Positions 53,887 to 64,000 of a DNA stretch of 64,000 nucleotides are shown one piece after another. This DNA comes from Petrosia ficiformis. Its lineage: Eukaryota; Porifera; Demospongiae; Haplosclerida; Petrosiidae. Below the pieces are notes generated by a model. The model had not been told where the DNA came from and did not search any database. It saw only the letters and a program-made list of their open reading frames with translations. The translations under genes and the position numbers were made by a program. The first letter of the stretch is position 1; each line of letters starts with the position of its first letter. The DNA lies in assembly GCA_947044365.1 (NCBI GenBank), contig OX345636.1, forward strand, positions 62,865,537 to 62,929,536. The letters run 5' to 3'.

Positions 53887-54997
53887 GGGTAAATAGAAAA
53901 GACAGACTACAGATCATGGATTACGGATCAGAATTAACTTTAATGTCTGCTAGATCATGTGACGTACATTAACCCTTAGAGCACTGAGCCTGTTTTTCAA
54001 AATTCTTCCCATTTCCAACACTGGCGACTCTATTGCATATAATTTGGCCACCGTTCACTTTCTCTACCCCAAACTTGGCTCCTTTTCCGACATGGAGTAC
54101 TACTTCCACCAACTTGCTTACCAGGACTCGAAAGTCCCCAAGCGCATCGTAGGATCAAATCAAATGCAGTGCTCTCCCTCTTTTGACTGGAACAGGGGCT
54201 AACAAAATGACCCCACTGCATGTTGGCACCAGCTACACCCACGATTTCAGGTTTCACAGCAAGGAAAATGCCTCAGCTACCCACCAGAGGCCGTGGGCGG
54301 GGTCAAAAAATGCTAAATTCGTCGGCAGCGAGGGGGCTGCACCCCCTTCGAACCCCCACATTAACGGGGCAACACCCCCCTTTAAAATTCCCCCCGTAGT
54401 CGTTATTTAGGCCAAAGGGTGGCCGAAAAAACATCAACTTTTTTAGCCATGTTCATCAGCTTGTGCTTGATGCCAATTACAAGCATTTGGACAGCTTCGT
54501 GTAGCCAGGAACAGACGGCAAACCACGTAGGGGTGAAATGTCACATATATGTGACATCAGTGCTCTAAGGGTTAAAATAAACCTAATAATAATAATAATT
54601 AATAATAATTATGTAATGCACACACTGTTTAAAATGTTTCAACAATGTCTGAGGGTGATGTAATAATTCCCTCGGGTCAACTGTAATATTCGCCTTTCCC
54701 GTTCTTGATGCTTGATTCGTGTTGTAGAAATGTTGAACCCAGGAAATAGGTACACGCTTAGCCCGAGCCGTCTGTGAAGGTGGCCAAAGTTATAGGTTAC
54801 CGAGCGCAGCGAGGCAGTAGGCCTATCATTGTTAGGTTATCATCAGAACAAGGTTATATATTTATAGAATGTTTTATTCTATTTACCGACCTGTTTATTA
54901 TTTCAATGATGGAATAACCAGTCACATGATTTAATAGATATTAATATTATTTCTAATCTGTAATCCGTGATCCGTAGTCCGTCTTTTCTATTTACCG
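53887..54997. mobile_element. TIR element, 1111 bp, with 9-bp target duplication
   Basis: The ends GGGTAAATAGAAAAGACAGA and, read inward from the other end, CGGTAAATAGAAAAGACGGA form an inverted repeat of about 45 bp. Flanks carry TTCCATGTT on both sides (53878-53886 and 54998-55006). The duplicated arm at ~48275 has a single TTCCATGTT (complement AACATGGAA) with no insertion. A 9-bp duplication suggests a Mutator-type element. No transposase frame is seen, and most of the middle is a second element. Confidence 0.93.
53969..54575. mobile_element. Nested non-autonomous piggyBac-type element (~600 bp)
   Basis: TTAA on both sides with perfect 15-bp inverted ends CCCTTAGAGCACTGA, inside the 1111-bp element. 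The interior includes a G/C-rich patch (54295-54420). Fragments of the family occur at 30040-30182 and 51878-52050. The short open frame at 54183-54410 is likely chance. Confidence 0.88.
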
Positions 54998-55472
54998 TTC
55001 CATGTTCCGAGTACACAAATGTGCATGCGTAATTGATTACACATTGCTCGATTAATTAATACACTTATGAATATGGCGTCCAATTTTAGATCAGACTTTT
55101 GTAGTTGTTGAGACTCTCTTCTTTCATAGTATCTGATGATATCATCTTGATACTTGTAGACTAGAATTTTACAATGAATACGACTGGAATGGTGCTAGAA
55201 TCATTGTGATAGTTCAACAAACAAAAAAATGATTTGTCTGGAGAATCATAATAATAATTATATGATGAACATTTAGCCATTTTTTCCAAACGCCGGTTCT
55301 CTACCTTAAAGAGGATCTCTAGCTGTCTAGAAGATGTTGTTAGTCATAAAAACACTAGATATGATTATGTATGTGTGTATTAAAACCTATCTGTATGTAT
55401 TACCAGAGATTTCTTTTTTTCGGTGCCATCCCTACATAGGGAGTACAACCATACTCTCTGATAAACAGTCAT

Positions 55473-55792
55473 AAGGCTAACATGTAATTTTAAACTACAT
55501 GTATTAAATGTAGCTCTTAAAATATCTAATGGGAAGCTGAAAACACACATGTTAGTCAAGTTATAGTGAACATGTATAACCTCAAATTTAATAAAATACT
55601 TTTAAAAACAAAAATGTGATGTGAATTTTGGAGTGAAATTTAGGAGTGATAAAACACCTGCATGAGGTGTCCAATTTGTTCTTCAGTGCAAGCAATAATT
55701 CCCTCTAACCTACCTCATGTACATTAAACTACTGAATAAGGTTATTATAATGAAGTAGTAAGAACCAGTGGGATATAGTTAGTAGGACTGGA
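55473..55792. other. No gene seen
   Basis: AT-rich sequence beyond the inverted duplication. No frame or repeat stood out. Confidence 0.35.
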
Positions 55793-56071
55793 ATGGATCC
55801 TTTCTTTTACTATCTGGATACCCATTCACAAATATCAACTGCTTTGGATGTTTATAGAAGCAGTATTGGTGTTATTACAGAATTCTGCACGCTTCAATAT
55901 CAAAAGGCTGTTTGTAAACATGGAGCTAGACGCTTACCTAACAAAGCAATTTTGATTTCACGTTTGATTTCTGCACATGCACAAAACATTAAACAAAGTG
56001 GATGCTCAGTTCAGCATATTATAGTATTAGTAGAATGTACTTTTGTATACAGTTATAAAATACCACTATAG
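55793..56071 (+). pseudogene. Possible helix-turn-helix transposon-protein fragment
   Basis: A 92-codon frame whose middle reads ITEFCTLQYQKAVCKHGARR, L-P-N-K-A-I-L-I-S-R-L-I, then Q-S-G-C-S-V. This spacing resembles the N-terminal helix-turn-helix region seen in some transposon-related proteins, where a Tyr/Phe-rich helix is followed by P-x-x-x-x-I-x-R-x-I-x-x-F-x-x-x-G-S-V. The similarity is weak. No transposase core or terminal repeat was found next to it. Confidence 0.25.
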
Positions 56072-57420
56072 AATGTTTGAAATCATTGGATACTCTCAAC
56101 AGAAATACACTATTGCACTATTGAAAACATGGATGTTTGTTTAATTACTTAGTGCATTAGACCAAATACAATTCTGAAACCTTCATTATAATATAACACA
56201 AAAAAGTACTTTGTATTTAAATATGTACTTCACTTACAAGTTTGTGCTTTTCACGATAAGTTAAAAGAGGTTGTGTCATTATCACAGATTATTTAATCAC
56301 TTTACTGAAGGTGAAACCAAGTAACTATCTATGAAGCAAATAAAGTAACCATGACAACATGCTTGGTATTAGAAATCATGAATACCATAACAGCATTTAA
56401 CAACATCAAATGTTTATTCAAATTGCAGCTTTCTTAATCAAAATGATTATTCAGATATATTCAGACTAGTGTTGTTTTAGTATAACCATGATCAACACTT
56501 TTAGTTATAGTTATAGTATATCTAGTTTATTACAATTTTAGTCAGAGTTAGAGTTAATTGACAAAAACAATTTCAAGCTAACTAAAAGGGTTTTGGTTTT
56601 ATTTAACAAAATAACAGTGCCCATTATTGGCAAATTGTCTTTGTAGTTAGTTATGTCTATAACTAACTACAATGCAAAATTGCCAATATTGGTTATAGTT
56701 ATTGCTCTAGACCTGTAATTTAGTTATAGTTTAAGTAAAAAGTAACTAAATAGGGTTTCAGATATGGTTGTAATTAACTACAACAACAGTAATTCAGACA
56801 TATGTCCGCTTTTTATTTCTCATCTTTAAGTTGTTTCTATTGAAATACATGTATTAAATAGGTGAACACTTTGCTGTAACTACTAGATGTTTGTACAATT
56901 AAAGTATTTGTATTATCCATTCTGTTGTATATAAGACAAGAATGCCTCTGATATATGAAGCAGGAGAGATTATATTTATACACATTTTGTTTTTGCATTT
57001 GCATAAACAATAAATGAATAACAGAATATCAAAAAACACAATGAATATCTAAATACAAAAATAGGTGAATATGAACAAATACTAATCCATAATATAAACA
57101 GCAGAAAAAACATATCAATTAACATACCAAAATCAAAGTAATCAAGGGATTATCTGATGAACACTGCCTTCCTAAAGAAACCTCCAATGTAATATAAGAT
57201 GAACAGAACCTGCAGAGATGTACAGTTTAGATACCAACACTGAGTATGTAATTACTTTAGTGCTTAAGTAGTCTGTTATTGTCACTACATCTCTTCACAA
57301 GAAGAACAAAGTGTCTGTTATTATTATAGTACTCATTCTAATAAATGGAAATATGTAAGGCTGTAATTAACATCAAAACGTGATCCTTCTTCCTTCATGT
57401 GAAGACCAGTAAATGACCTG
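56072..57420. other. No gene; small foldback at 56626-56687
   Basis: The only structure is a 62-bp hairpin with arms ATTGGCAAATTGTCTTTGTA and its near-complement ending TTGCCAAT. TAACTACAA-type words recur around it up to 56790, suggesting an eroded repeat. Confidence 0.5.
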
Positions 57421-57587
57421 TAAATGAACTGTAACATAATTTGTCATTTGAACTGGTCATCATGTATATGTACATAATGGGTGCTTATTTTCTCAGCAAT
57501 TCCAGACCAGTAAATGAAATGTAACATAATTTGTCATTTGAACTGGTCATCATGTATATGTACATAATGGGTGCTTATTTTCTCAGC
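57421..57587. repeat. 90-bp tandem duplication
   Basis: About 77 bp starting TAAATGAACTGTAACATAAT is repeated 90 bp later with very few differences (TAAATGAAATGTAACATAAT). Both copies continue through GAACTGGTCATCATGTATAT and TTATTTTCTCAGC. Confidence 0.95.
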
Positions 57588-57639
57588 CATTGATTAATTG
57601 TGGATGCTTATTTATTTTGTTTGTGTGTTAATGCCATTT

Positions 57640-59445
57640 AGCGATGAAGATGGCTCTTTTTTCGAAATTTCAGAACTTTTGATAGTAACAGGGAAGATTG
57701 GACACAATACATGAGAGAATAGATTATTTCTTGCAAGCTAATGGAATAACAGCTGCTGATAGGAACTGAGCTATATTCCTGACTACCATAGGTCCAGAAG
57801 TGTACAAGACATTAATTAAGGAATCTAATTACTCCATTTATAATAGGAGATTTGTCATATACAGAGCTAGTTGCATCAATGCAGTTGTACTATAGTCCCA
57901 GGCCATCTGAGATCATACAGTGTTTTAAATTTAATAGTTGGTTTTGTCGTCCAGGGGAGTCAGTGTCTACATTAATAGCTGAGCTGAGAGGTTTGGCAGA
58001 ATTTTGTAACTTTGATAGAACTCCAGAGGTGATGCTGAGAGACAGATTAGTGTGAGGAATTAATGATGAACATATTCAAGGTTGTTTGTTATCAGAGGAA
58101 ATATTAACATTCAAAAAACCTTTGGCAATCGTCCAGGGATTGGAGGCAGCCGCAAAAAATATAAAAATATTACAAAGGCAGGATTACTGTTCAAATGGAG
58201 CTATTCAATCAGGCTAGGTTCACAAAATGAATATGTAAAGTGTCACAACTGTGTTAAAACTGGTCATATCCATAAAGTATGCTGTGGTCATATGAAGGTT
58301 GTGCTATTACCCCAAATCACATCCCAAATCAAGGAATTAGTGACTGACGATATGGAAGGAGCTTCTGAAATGAATGATTGCTCGCAATTGGTTGTGTGTA
58401 TTTCCTTTAGATTGGAAGGAGATACATGGTCTACAAAACAGGTCTCTTCAGAATATCATGCTGGAGTGTTGAAAGAGGGTTTGAGCCCATTGAAAGCTTT
58501 TGAAGTAACAATACATATGGAAGACAGTGCAAAGCTTTGTATTTGTAAAGCTAGAACGGTGCCATAATCAATTCATACAATGGTTGAGAAGAACTAGATC
58601 GTCTGAGAAGAGAAGGTATCTCTGAACCCATTCACATTTCTGACTGGGCACAGCCCAGTCAGAAAGGTGAATAGGTTCACACTATAGTCAGAGTGGTGAA
58701 GAGTGAGAATCTGTGGCAACTTCAAGATGATGATTAATCAAGTATCCAAGTTGGATCACTACCCGATTCCAAAGATTGAAGATCTCTTTACCAACCTGTC
58801 AGGTGGTCAGAAGTTCTCTAAGCATGATATGAGTCAAGCCCTTATCAGTATTTGCTGTTAGATACTAAATCTAAAAACAATGTTGTGATCAACGCGCAAT
58901 GAGGTCTCTTTCAATTATTATAATAGATTACCATTTGGAATTTCATCTGCTACAGAGATATTCCAGAGAACTATGGAAAATAACCTCCATGGTATTCCAA
59001 GAGTTGTCTTCTACTTTAAGGATATATTTTCCTGGTGTTAACGATGAATATCACTTGTCAAATTTGAAGGAAGCTCTGAAAAGACAGGAGGAAAATGGTC
59101 TTCCACTAAAAGAGCAAATGCGACTGCATGATATCATTGATTGCTTACTTAGGTTATTAAATTCATCTTCAGGGACTGCACCTGACTTCGTTAAATGAAC
59201 ATGGTTCTGTTGCTTCACAAGCATTGTACTTTATTCAATGTTGGGGATTAACGCTATCTATGTATGAATGTTTTAAGTCTACTTCAGAACTTGGGAATGC
59301 AGATGCCATGAGCAGACTACTTTTACCTGATCAGCTTCAGGAGACCCCAAATCCAACTGAAATTGTATTAGTATTGGATCAACTAAAAGACACACCACTA
59401 ACTGCAGCTGAGGTGAAAAGTATAACCAATAAGGACAGATAACAC
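57640..59445 (+). pseudogene. Old, heavily broken Ty3/gypsy gag-pol remnant
   Basis: The plus strand keeps gypsy landmarks in order but in shifting frames with many stops. A Gag capsid piece (57852-58055) has the FKFNSW..RPGESVSTLIAEL pattern and ends LRDRLV. A CCHC-like zinc knuckle (C-x-x-C-x-x-x-x-H-x-x-x-x-C) lies near 58240-58280. Reverse transcriptase pieces follow at 58740-59060, including DHYPIPKIEDLF, NRLPFGISSA and the position of the active site, which no longer reads Y-x-D-D. A scrap at 59265-59345 resembles the end of RNase H (GNADAMSRL). No LTRs could be found. It is older than the elements at 9.8 and 60.9 kb and is not functional. Confidence 0.8.
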
Positions 59446-60904
59446 TCCAGAGTCCTACAATTCACTTTGTGTGTCTGGCCAGATCACTGTGATAACCCTA
59501 AGTTGAGAATTTCTTAGATGGAATAGAATTAAACACTACATTCCTGCACCACATCACCGAGCCTCTAATGGACTATTATACGTCATAAAATATATATTAC
59601 ATATAACAAATGAAATTATAGCTTTTTAAATAGTCAAGTGATTAGTTAAATATTTATTCTCCTGATAGACTATTGGTGTACTATCCTCCAACACAGATTT
59701 GTACGAGAACCTCTCAGACACAAGAATGATGACCTCAAAATCACAAATGATATACTTTCTTGTAAACATGCACTTTATTCCATTTTAAATGAATACTTTC
59801 ACCATTTCTTTTCGTAAAAATCTCTGCTTCCATTATTATTATAATTATCCTCATTATTATTCTTATTATTATTACCAGTAAGGCAAAAATATATTTATAT
59901 AATTAATGTGAATATTATTTTGAGCACCATTGCAGTTAAATAATAAATTTTTATTTAGTCCATGTAAAGCGTGGGCTCCATCTTCCACACTGAGACTTAT
60001 TGGATGGATGCTCTCGGTACTGCAAATGTTAATTTCGTTCATACCCAACCCATAATCTTTCCATTACGCTTTCCCCTTTTCATTGAAAGTGTTTCACCCA
60101 ATTTCTGCAAAAACACATTTGCTTCACTGCCCATCATTCTATCCACAGACCAACAAAAACGAGTGAAAGAAGCTCTACTGTCGTCACAGGCAGATGAATA
60201 TTTCGGGGATAACAGTTTGTATATGATTGGGCATCAGTATCCACTACATTAATATAGAACAATGCCTCAGTTTGAGTAAGCCAGACTCCCCATAACCCCA
60301 AGATCTGCTCTCAAAGCAGGGTGATGCGTTAGCTTCTCCCACAATTGTCTCTTATGTCACTTGGCTCCAAACTAGTGTACCTAAAGCATCTCTAGCTTCA
60401 TTGGGTTGTTGAGTAATCAATCTACATTTATTACAGGACAAATCACGAGCCAAATCAAAAGAAGAGCCACCACCATCAAAAACCGCTGGTGTATTAAATA
60501 ACAGCTTCTTGCAAAAGCGTCCCAAAATTTTTGCACAAATAAATCTATTTGTCAAACGTAAAACAGTGAGCTATGATGATATGTTCTCATTTTTAGCTCC
60601 AAACATGGTTTCTTGAAGCACTGGACTAATTTGATCAAAAATGCAACAATATTTCTAACCAAATAACTGGTTCTTAGTTTCAAGTTTCAATTTCAAATTC
60701 TCTCTTGCTTGTACAATAACACCAGTAGCTTCCCTAGAGATTGAATAAGATGACATAGCCTTTTCAGTGGGATTGATCAGTCCCAAACGCCTCATTCTGG
60801 CCTGGAAGAGAATAAGGTTTTTTTCCCAAAGGAAGAGATTTCACACCCATGAACAGCAGGTAGAAACATTCAACCTATTGCTCTCTCAAGATCAGAAAAC
60901 TGAG
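59446..60904. other. Unrecognised; some coding-like pieces
   Basis: Two plus-strand stretches look protein-like without matching a family I know: 59971-60252 (ending TDQQKRVKEALLSSQADEYF and GDNSLYMIGHQ) and about 60415-60615 (KSRAKSKEEPPPSKTAGVLN and KRPKIFAQINLFVKRKTVSY). They lie in different frames with stops between. They could be parts of one decayed gene. No splice pattern is convincing. Confidence 0.25.
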
Positions 60905-61180
60905 TGTAATGAGGCCAACTTATAGACCTCATCATTGGACTTGAAGTGTTAACTTACCTTACAGACCTCATAATTGTACTCATATGTGTTAACTATATCT
61001 TATCATCTGTACCTTATACCTTTTTGTTAGACAGTGCCTTACTTTTGTTAGTTGTTCTTTTGTTTCCTATATTCTATTTAAGTTGTGTAATTCTTAGTCA
61101 TGTGGTTGTTGAATACAGTTCTAAACTCTCTTTAACTCTGTCAATAATATTCTGTTACGTGGTGAGACCACACCACTACA
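60905..61180 (+). repeat. Probable 5' LTR of the second gypsy element
   Basis: The segment starts TGTAATGAGG and ends CACCACTACA, giving TGTA...TACA inverted ends, and directly precedes a TGGCACAGTGGG primer-binding-type sequence and gag. The matching 3' LTR would lie beyond the window, so the start is provisional. Confidence 0.6.
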
Positions 61181-61181
61181 T

Positions 61182-61199
61182 TGGCACAGTGGGTAGGAT
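61182..61199 (+). other. Primer-binding site of the second gypsy element
   Basis: TGGCACAGTGGGTAGGAT begins one base after the probable LTR end. TGG at the start fits the CCA end of a tRNA. I could not match the rest to a specific tRNA. Confidence 0.5.
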
Positions 61200-61246
61200 C
61201 CTGACTTCTTCTGTTTACTTCTGATCAGCTACTAGCAAAGTGAACT

Positions 61247-62047
61247 ATGGCAGGGCGACCTTTAGTCCTACCAGAGCCTTTCACGGGAGAAGGCAGCTGG
61301 GACCAATGGATCTCTCATTTTGAGAATGTCGCAGCAGTCAACACGTGGGATGATGCAGCCAAACTCCTCTAGCTGAGAGCAAGATTAACTAAAAATGCAA
61401 AGACTGCATATCAGAATTTTTCAGAAGAAGCCAAGGCTACTTATGGAGAATCAAAGAAAGCATTTAAGGAAAGGTTTGAACCAAAGTGTAGACATGAACT
61501 CTACCAGAGGGAGAACTCTTCGGATTATGCTGAAGATCTAAAGATTTTGATAGATAAAGCTTTTCCAGACTTACAAGAAGAGGCTAGAGAATTACTAGCA
61601 CTGAGCCATTTTCTAGGACAGATTGATGATCATCAGGTTACTTTTAGTGTCAAGCAATCTCGCCCAAAGAACCTGGACAAAGCAGTAGCAGTTACTTTGG
61701 AAATGGAATCATATGCTCAACCAAAATCAACTCGATTAGTTTCACAGGTGGAAAGAGGGGAGGAACTCATATCAATAGGAGTTATGAATAGGGAGAACTC
61801 TTCCGATTCCCTTCTGCTCATGATGAAACAGATAATGCAGAGAATGGAAAAAACTGAAAGAGATGTGTCCTCTACGGAGCGAACCTCAGACGGTCAAAGA
61901 CGAACTCCACCCAGTCAGGAGCAATCGAGCCACACACAGCCAGTTATCTGCAGGAAATGTGGACAGTCAGGTCACTATGCCAGAGGGTGTGCAACTCAAA
62001 GATCAACAAGCCAGCAGCAGGGAAACGAGATACCCTTCCAGCTGTGA
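61247..62047 (+). pseudogene. gag: Gag of the second gypsy element, one premature stop
   Basis: The frame begins MAGRPLVLPEPF at 61247, continues through a capsid-type helical region (WDQWISHFENVAAVN, then FKERFEPKCRHELY), and ends with one zinc knuckle CRKCGQSGHYARGC (C-x2-C-x4-H-x4-C) and a polar tail at 62047. One in-frame TAG lies at 61370-61372, where related proteins have an aromatic residue. The remaining frame is clean. Gag would package the element RNA; the knuckle binds nucleic acid. Pol overlaps its end in the +1 frame. Confidence 0.85.
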
Positions 62048-64000
62048 GTCAAGCTGGCAAGGGTTGTCTACAAAGACTCAAACATGTATACCAGTATCTC
62101 CTATTACTTCAAATACTACTTACAAGGTTGGTGCAACTATCCATGGTTCTTTAGTTTCTTTTACTCTTGATACAGGGGCAGCTGTTACTTTAATTTGTAA
62201 GGATGTTTGGGACTCAGTGAAGTCTACAGATCACCGCTTAGAGATGTGGAATGGACAAAATCTTATTGGAGTTGAAGGAACACCTCTGCAAGTTCATGGG
62301 TACACAAAAACAACTATCCAGTTAGCAGGGGAGCAGTTCCATGTGAGAGTGATTGTCGTTGACTCTCTCACAACTGAAGCTATATTGGGTATGGACTTTC
62401 TTGAAGCTAACGACTGTACTATCGATATTGGCAAAAAGCAACTACTATTCCCTAAGTTGAAATTGTCCATCCCCTTGAAGGATGGAGCTGTTGCCCACAT
62501 TGGAGTAACACTCACTACATCATTGCACATCCCGGCTATGAGTGAAATTGAAGTCACGGCAAAGATAAATGGTGTCAGTAACACTGGGACTTGGCTGCTG
62601 AAAGAAAAAGATTCCAGAAAACTTCCAGTAAGAGTAGCGCGTGCTTTAGTCTGTCCTAATTCGAACAATGTTCCTGTTCACCTCCTGAATGTCGAATCAA
62701 CATCAGTCACCGTGTATAAAAACACACAAATAGCTACTATGGAGCGAATTGAGGAAGGAATTGATGAAGATATGATCAATATATCTACTATCGAATCTCA
62801 TAATTTAACAGAGGAGAAAAAGCAAATGCTGTGGAGTATAGTTGAGCAATGTTGAAAAGATTTTAGTGAGGAGCAGAGAAGGGCCTTTTTTCACTTATTA
62901 ATTACCTATGCCGATGTATTCACCGTGTCTAAAATGGATGTAGGTCGAACAGGCAAACTTAAACTTTCAATATTTACTGGAAATGCTACACAAGTTAGAC
63001 AATCTACAAGATGAATTCCAGTACACAGAAGAGATGAAGTACATAAACTGCTGAAAGATATGCTTCGTGATGACATCATAGAACCATCAAGCAGTCCATG
63101 GGCATCACCAATTGTTTTTGTCTGGAAAAAAGATGGAAGTGTTAGGATGTGCATTGATTGTCGAAAATTAAATGCTATTTCTCGGAAAGATGCTTCCCCC
63201 CTACCCAGCATCGATGATACCTTGGATATCTTATCAGGATCCAAATGGTTTAGTACACTAGATTTGATAAGGGGATATTGGCAGGTAGAAGTTGCCAAAG
63301 AAGATTGAGACAAGACAGCATTCTGCACGCAAGAGGGGCTTTTTGAGTTTAAAGTTATGCCTTTCGGATTATGTAATGCTCCAGCAACTTTTCAAAGATT
63401 GATGAACTTGGTCTTGGCTGGTTTGCAATGGTCCAGTTGCCTAGTATACCTAGATGATATCATAATAGTAGGCAGTACCTTTGAGGAACACATGGAACGA
63501 AGTAAGGCAGTATTGGAAAGATTAAGCAAAGCAGAGTTAAAGTTACAACTATCGAAGTGCAGATTCTTCCAGCAAGAGTTCCAGTATTTAGGTCATGTTG
63601 TCTCTAAGCATGGAATTTCTACTGATCCATCAAAGATAGAGAAGGTAATACAGTGGCCTATTCCGTGTTCCAAGAAAGAGGTTCAACAGTTTCTGGGATT
63701 TGCTGGTTATTACAGGAGACTAATCAGAGATTTTTCAACCACTGCCAGACCTTTACACAAGCTGGCTGAGCGATTCTGTTCCTTCAATTGGGCAGAAGAG
63801 TGTGAACAGTCTTTCAATCAGCTAAGACAAACCCTCACATCAGCTCCTGTTTTAGCATTTCCTGAATTCAGTAAGAGTTTTACATTAGACACAGATGCTA
63901 GTAGTACTGAAATTGGAGCAGTCCTATCCCAAGTACATGACAATGGAGGTGAGAGAATTATTGTTTATGCGAGCCAATTACTTAGTAGATCTGAACGAAG
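61863..64000 (+). pseudogene. pol: Pol of the second gypsy element, three stops, runs off the window
   Basis: The frame is +1 relative to gag. It encodes an aspartic protease with the active-site DTGA (near 62170) and its partner ILGMDFL (62385-62403). Reverse transcriptase follows, with the substrate motifs MCIDCRKLN and MPFGLCNAPATFQ and an intact YLDD at about 63450. The RNase H domain then starts (TLDTDAS near 63890). Three in-frame stops interrupt it at 62853, 63012 and 63306, all TGA. Integrase would lie beyond the window. The protease would cut the polyprotein, and RT/RNase H would copy the RNA. As it stands it could not make full-length Pol. Confidence 0.88.

Larger units (their letters stand above)
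53196..55472. repeat. Inverted segmental duplication, right arm, carrying an insertion
   Basis: This is the reverse-complement partner of 47809-48960. The order from the inner end is the family F foldback, the GCAGAAATACTTGTG region, CCATTCAGTATTCCAATGCT, then a 1.1-kb insertion at TTCCATGTT, then the outer part to ATACTCTCTGATA at 55472. Confidence 0.85.
60905..64000 (+). mobile_element. Ty3/gypsy LTR retrotransposon, 5' part, cut by window end
   Basis: Probable LTR, primer-binding region, gag with zinc knuckle, protease, reverse transcriptase and the start of RNase H, all on the plus strand. Gag has one stop and pol has three, so it is a defective copy. It belongs to a different lineage from the element at 9.8-14.8 kb: its gag, primer site and LTR do not match. 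Confidence 0.85.

Noticed and set aside
54183..54410. 75-codon plus-strand frame
   Set aside because: It lies inside the nested piggyBac-type element, and its partial copy at 51.9 kb diverges without preserving the frame.

Overview
The window looks like nuclear DNA of an early-branching animal, most likely a demosponge. It is AT-rich, full of decayed transposable elements, and carries a minus-strand gene with many small GT/AG exons that combine ankyrin repeats, a coiled coil, death-fold domains and a caspase-like domain. The style recalls Amphimedon queenslandica, but that species assignment is inference. I see no bacterial operons, rRNA, CRISPR array or convincing functional tRNA.

Layout, left to right. 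0-1.4 kb: a frameshifted SLC15/POT transporter fragment, a foldback repeat and a copied scrap of a DEATH exon. 1.4-9.8 kb: an ~8.5-kb satellite of 36-bp units with higher-order repeats. 9.8-14.8 kb: a minus-strand Ty3/gypsy LTR retrotransposon whose 3' LTR is split by a Crypton-like unit. 14.8-20.7 kb: minisatellite, a degenerate coding remnant, a foldback repeat and two small hAT-type elements with perfect 8-bp target duplications. 20.7-47.6 kb: the minus-strand gene, interrupted by a gag fragment, small piggyBac/hAT-type elements, GT microsatellites and a second Crypton-like unit. 47.8-55.5 kb: a large inverted duplication, one arm holding two nested small transposons. 55.5-60.9 kb: mostly decayed sequence including an old gypsy remnant. 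60.9-64.0 kb: the 5' part of a second Ty3/gypsy element on the plus strand, cut by the window end.

The central biological item is the minus-strand gene. I can place 21 well-supported exons and one weaker one. They join in one frame to give at least five ankyrin repeats, a short linker, about 340 residues of Glu/Lys-rich coiled coil in eight exons, two DEATH domains on exons of identical length (252 bp), a caspase-like C14 domain with visible His and Cys, a CARD-like domain and a third DEATH domain. Every intron after the ankyrin part is phase 1 and every exon there is a multiple of three. The product would be an intracellular receptor/adaptor joined to its own protease-like effector, an architecture I cannot match to a named family. 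The 5' end is not resolved and the 3' end has two readings.

The second notable item is the Crypton-like mobile unit, present twice. Each copy carries tyrosine-recombinase remnants between short inverted repeats, followed by a ~132-136 bp perfect-type hairpin, and each has an unoccupied related site elsewhere in the window showing that the hairpin moved with the unit.
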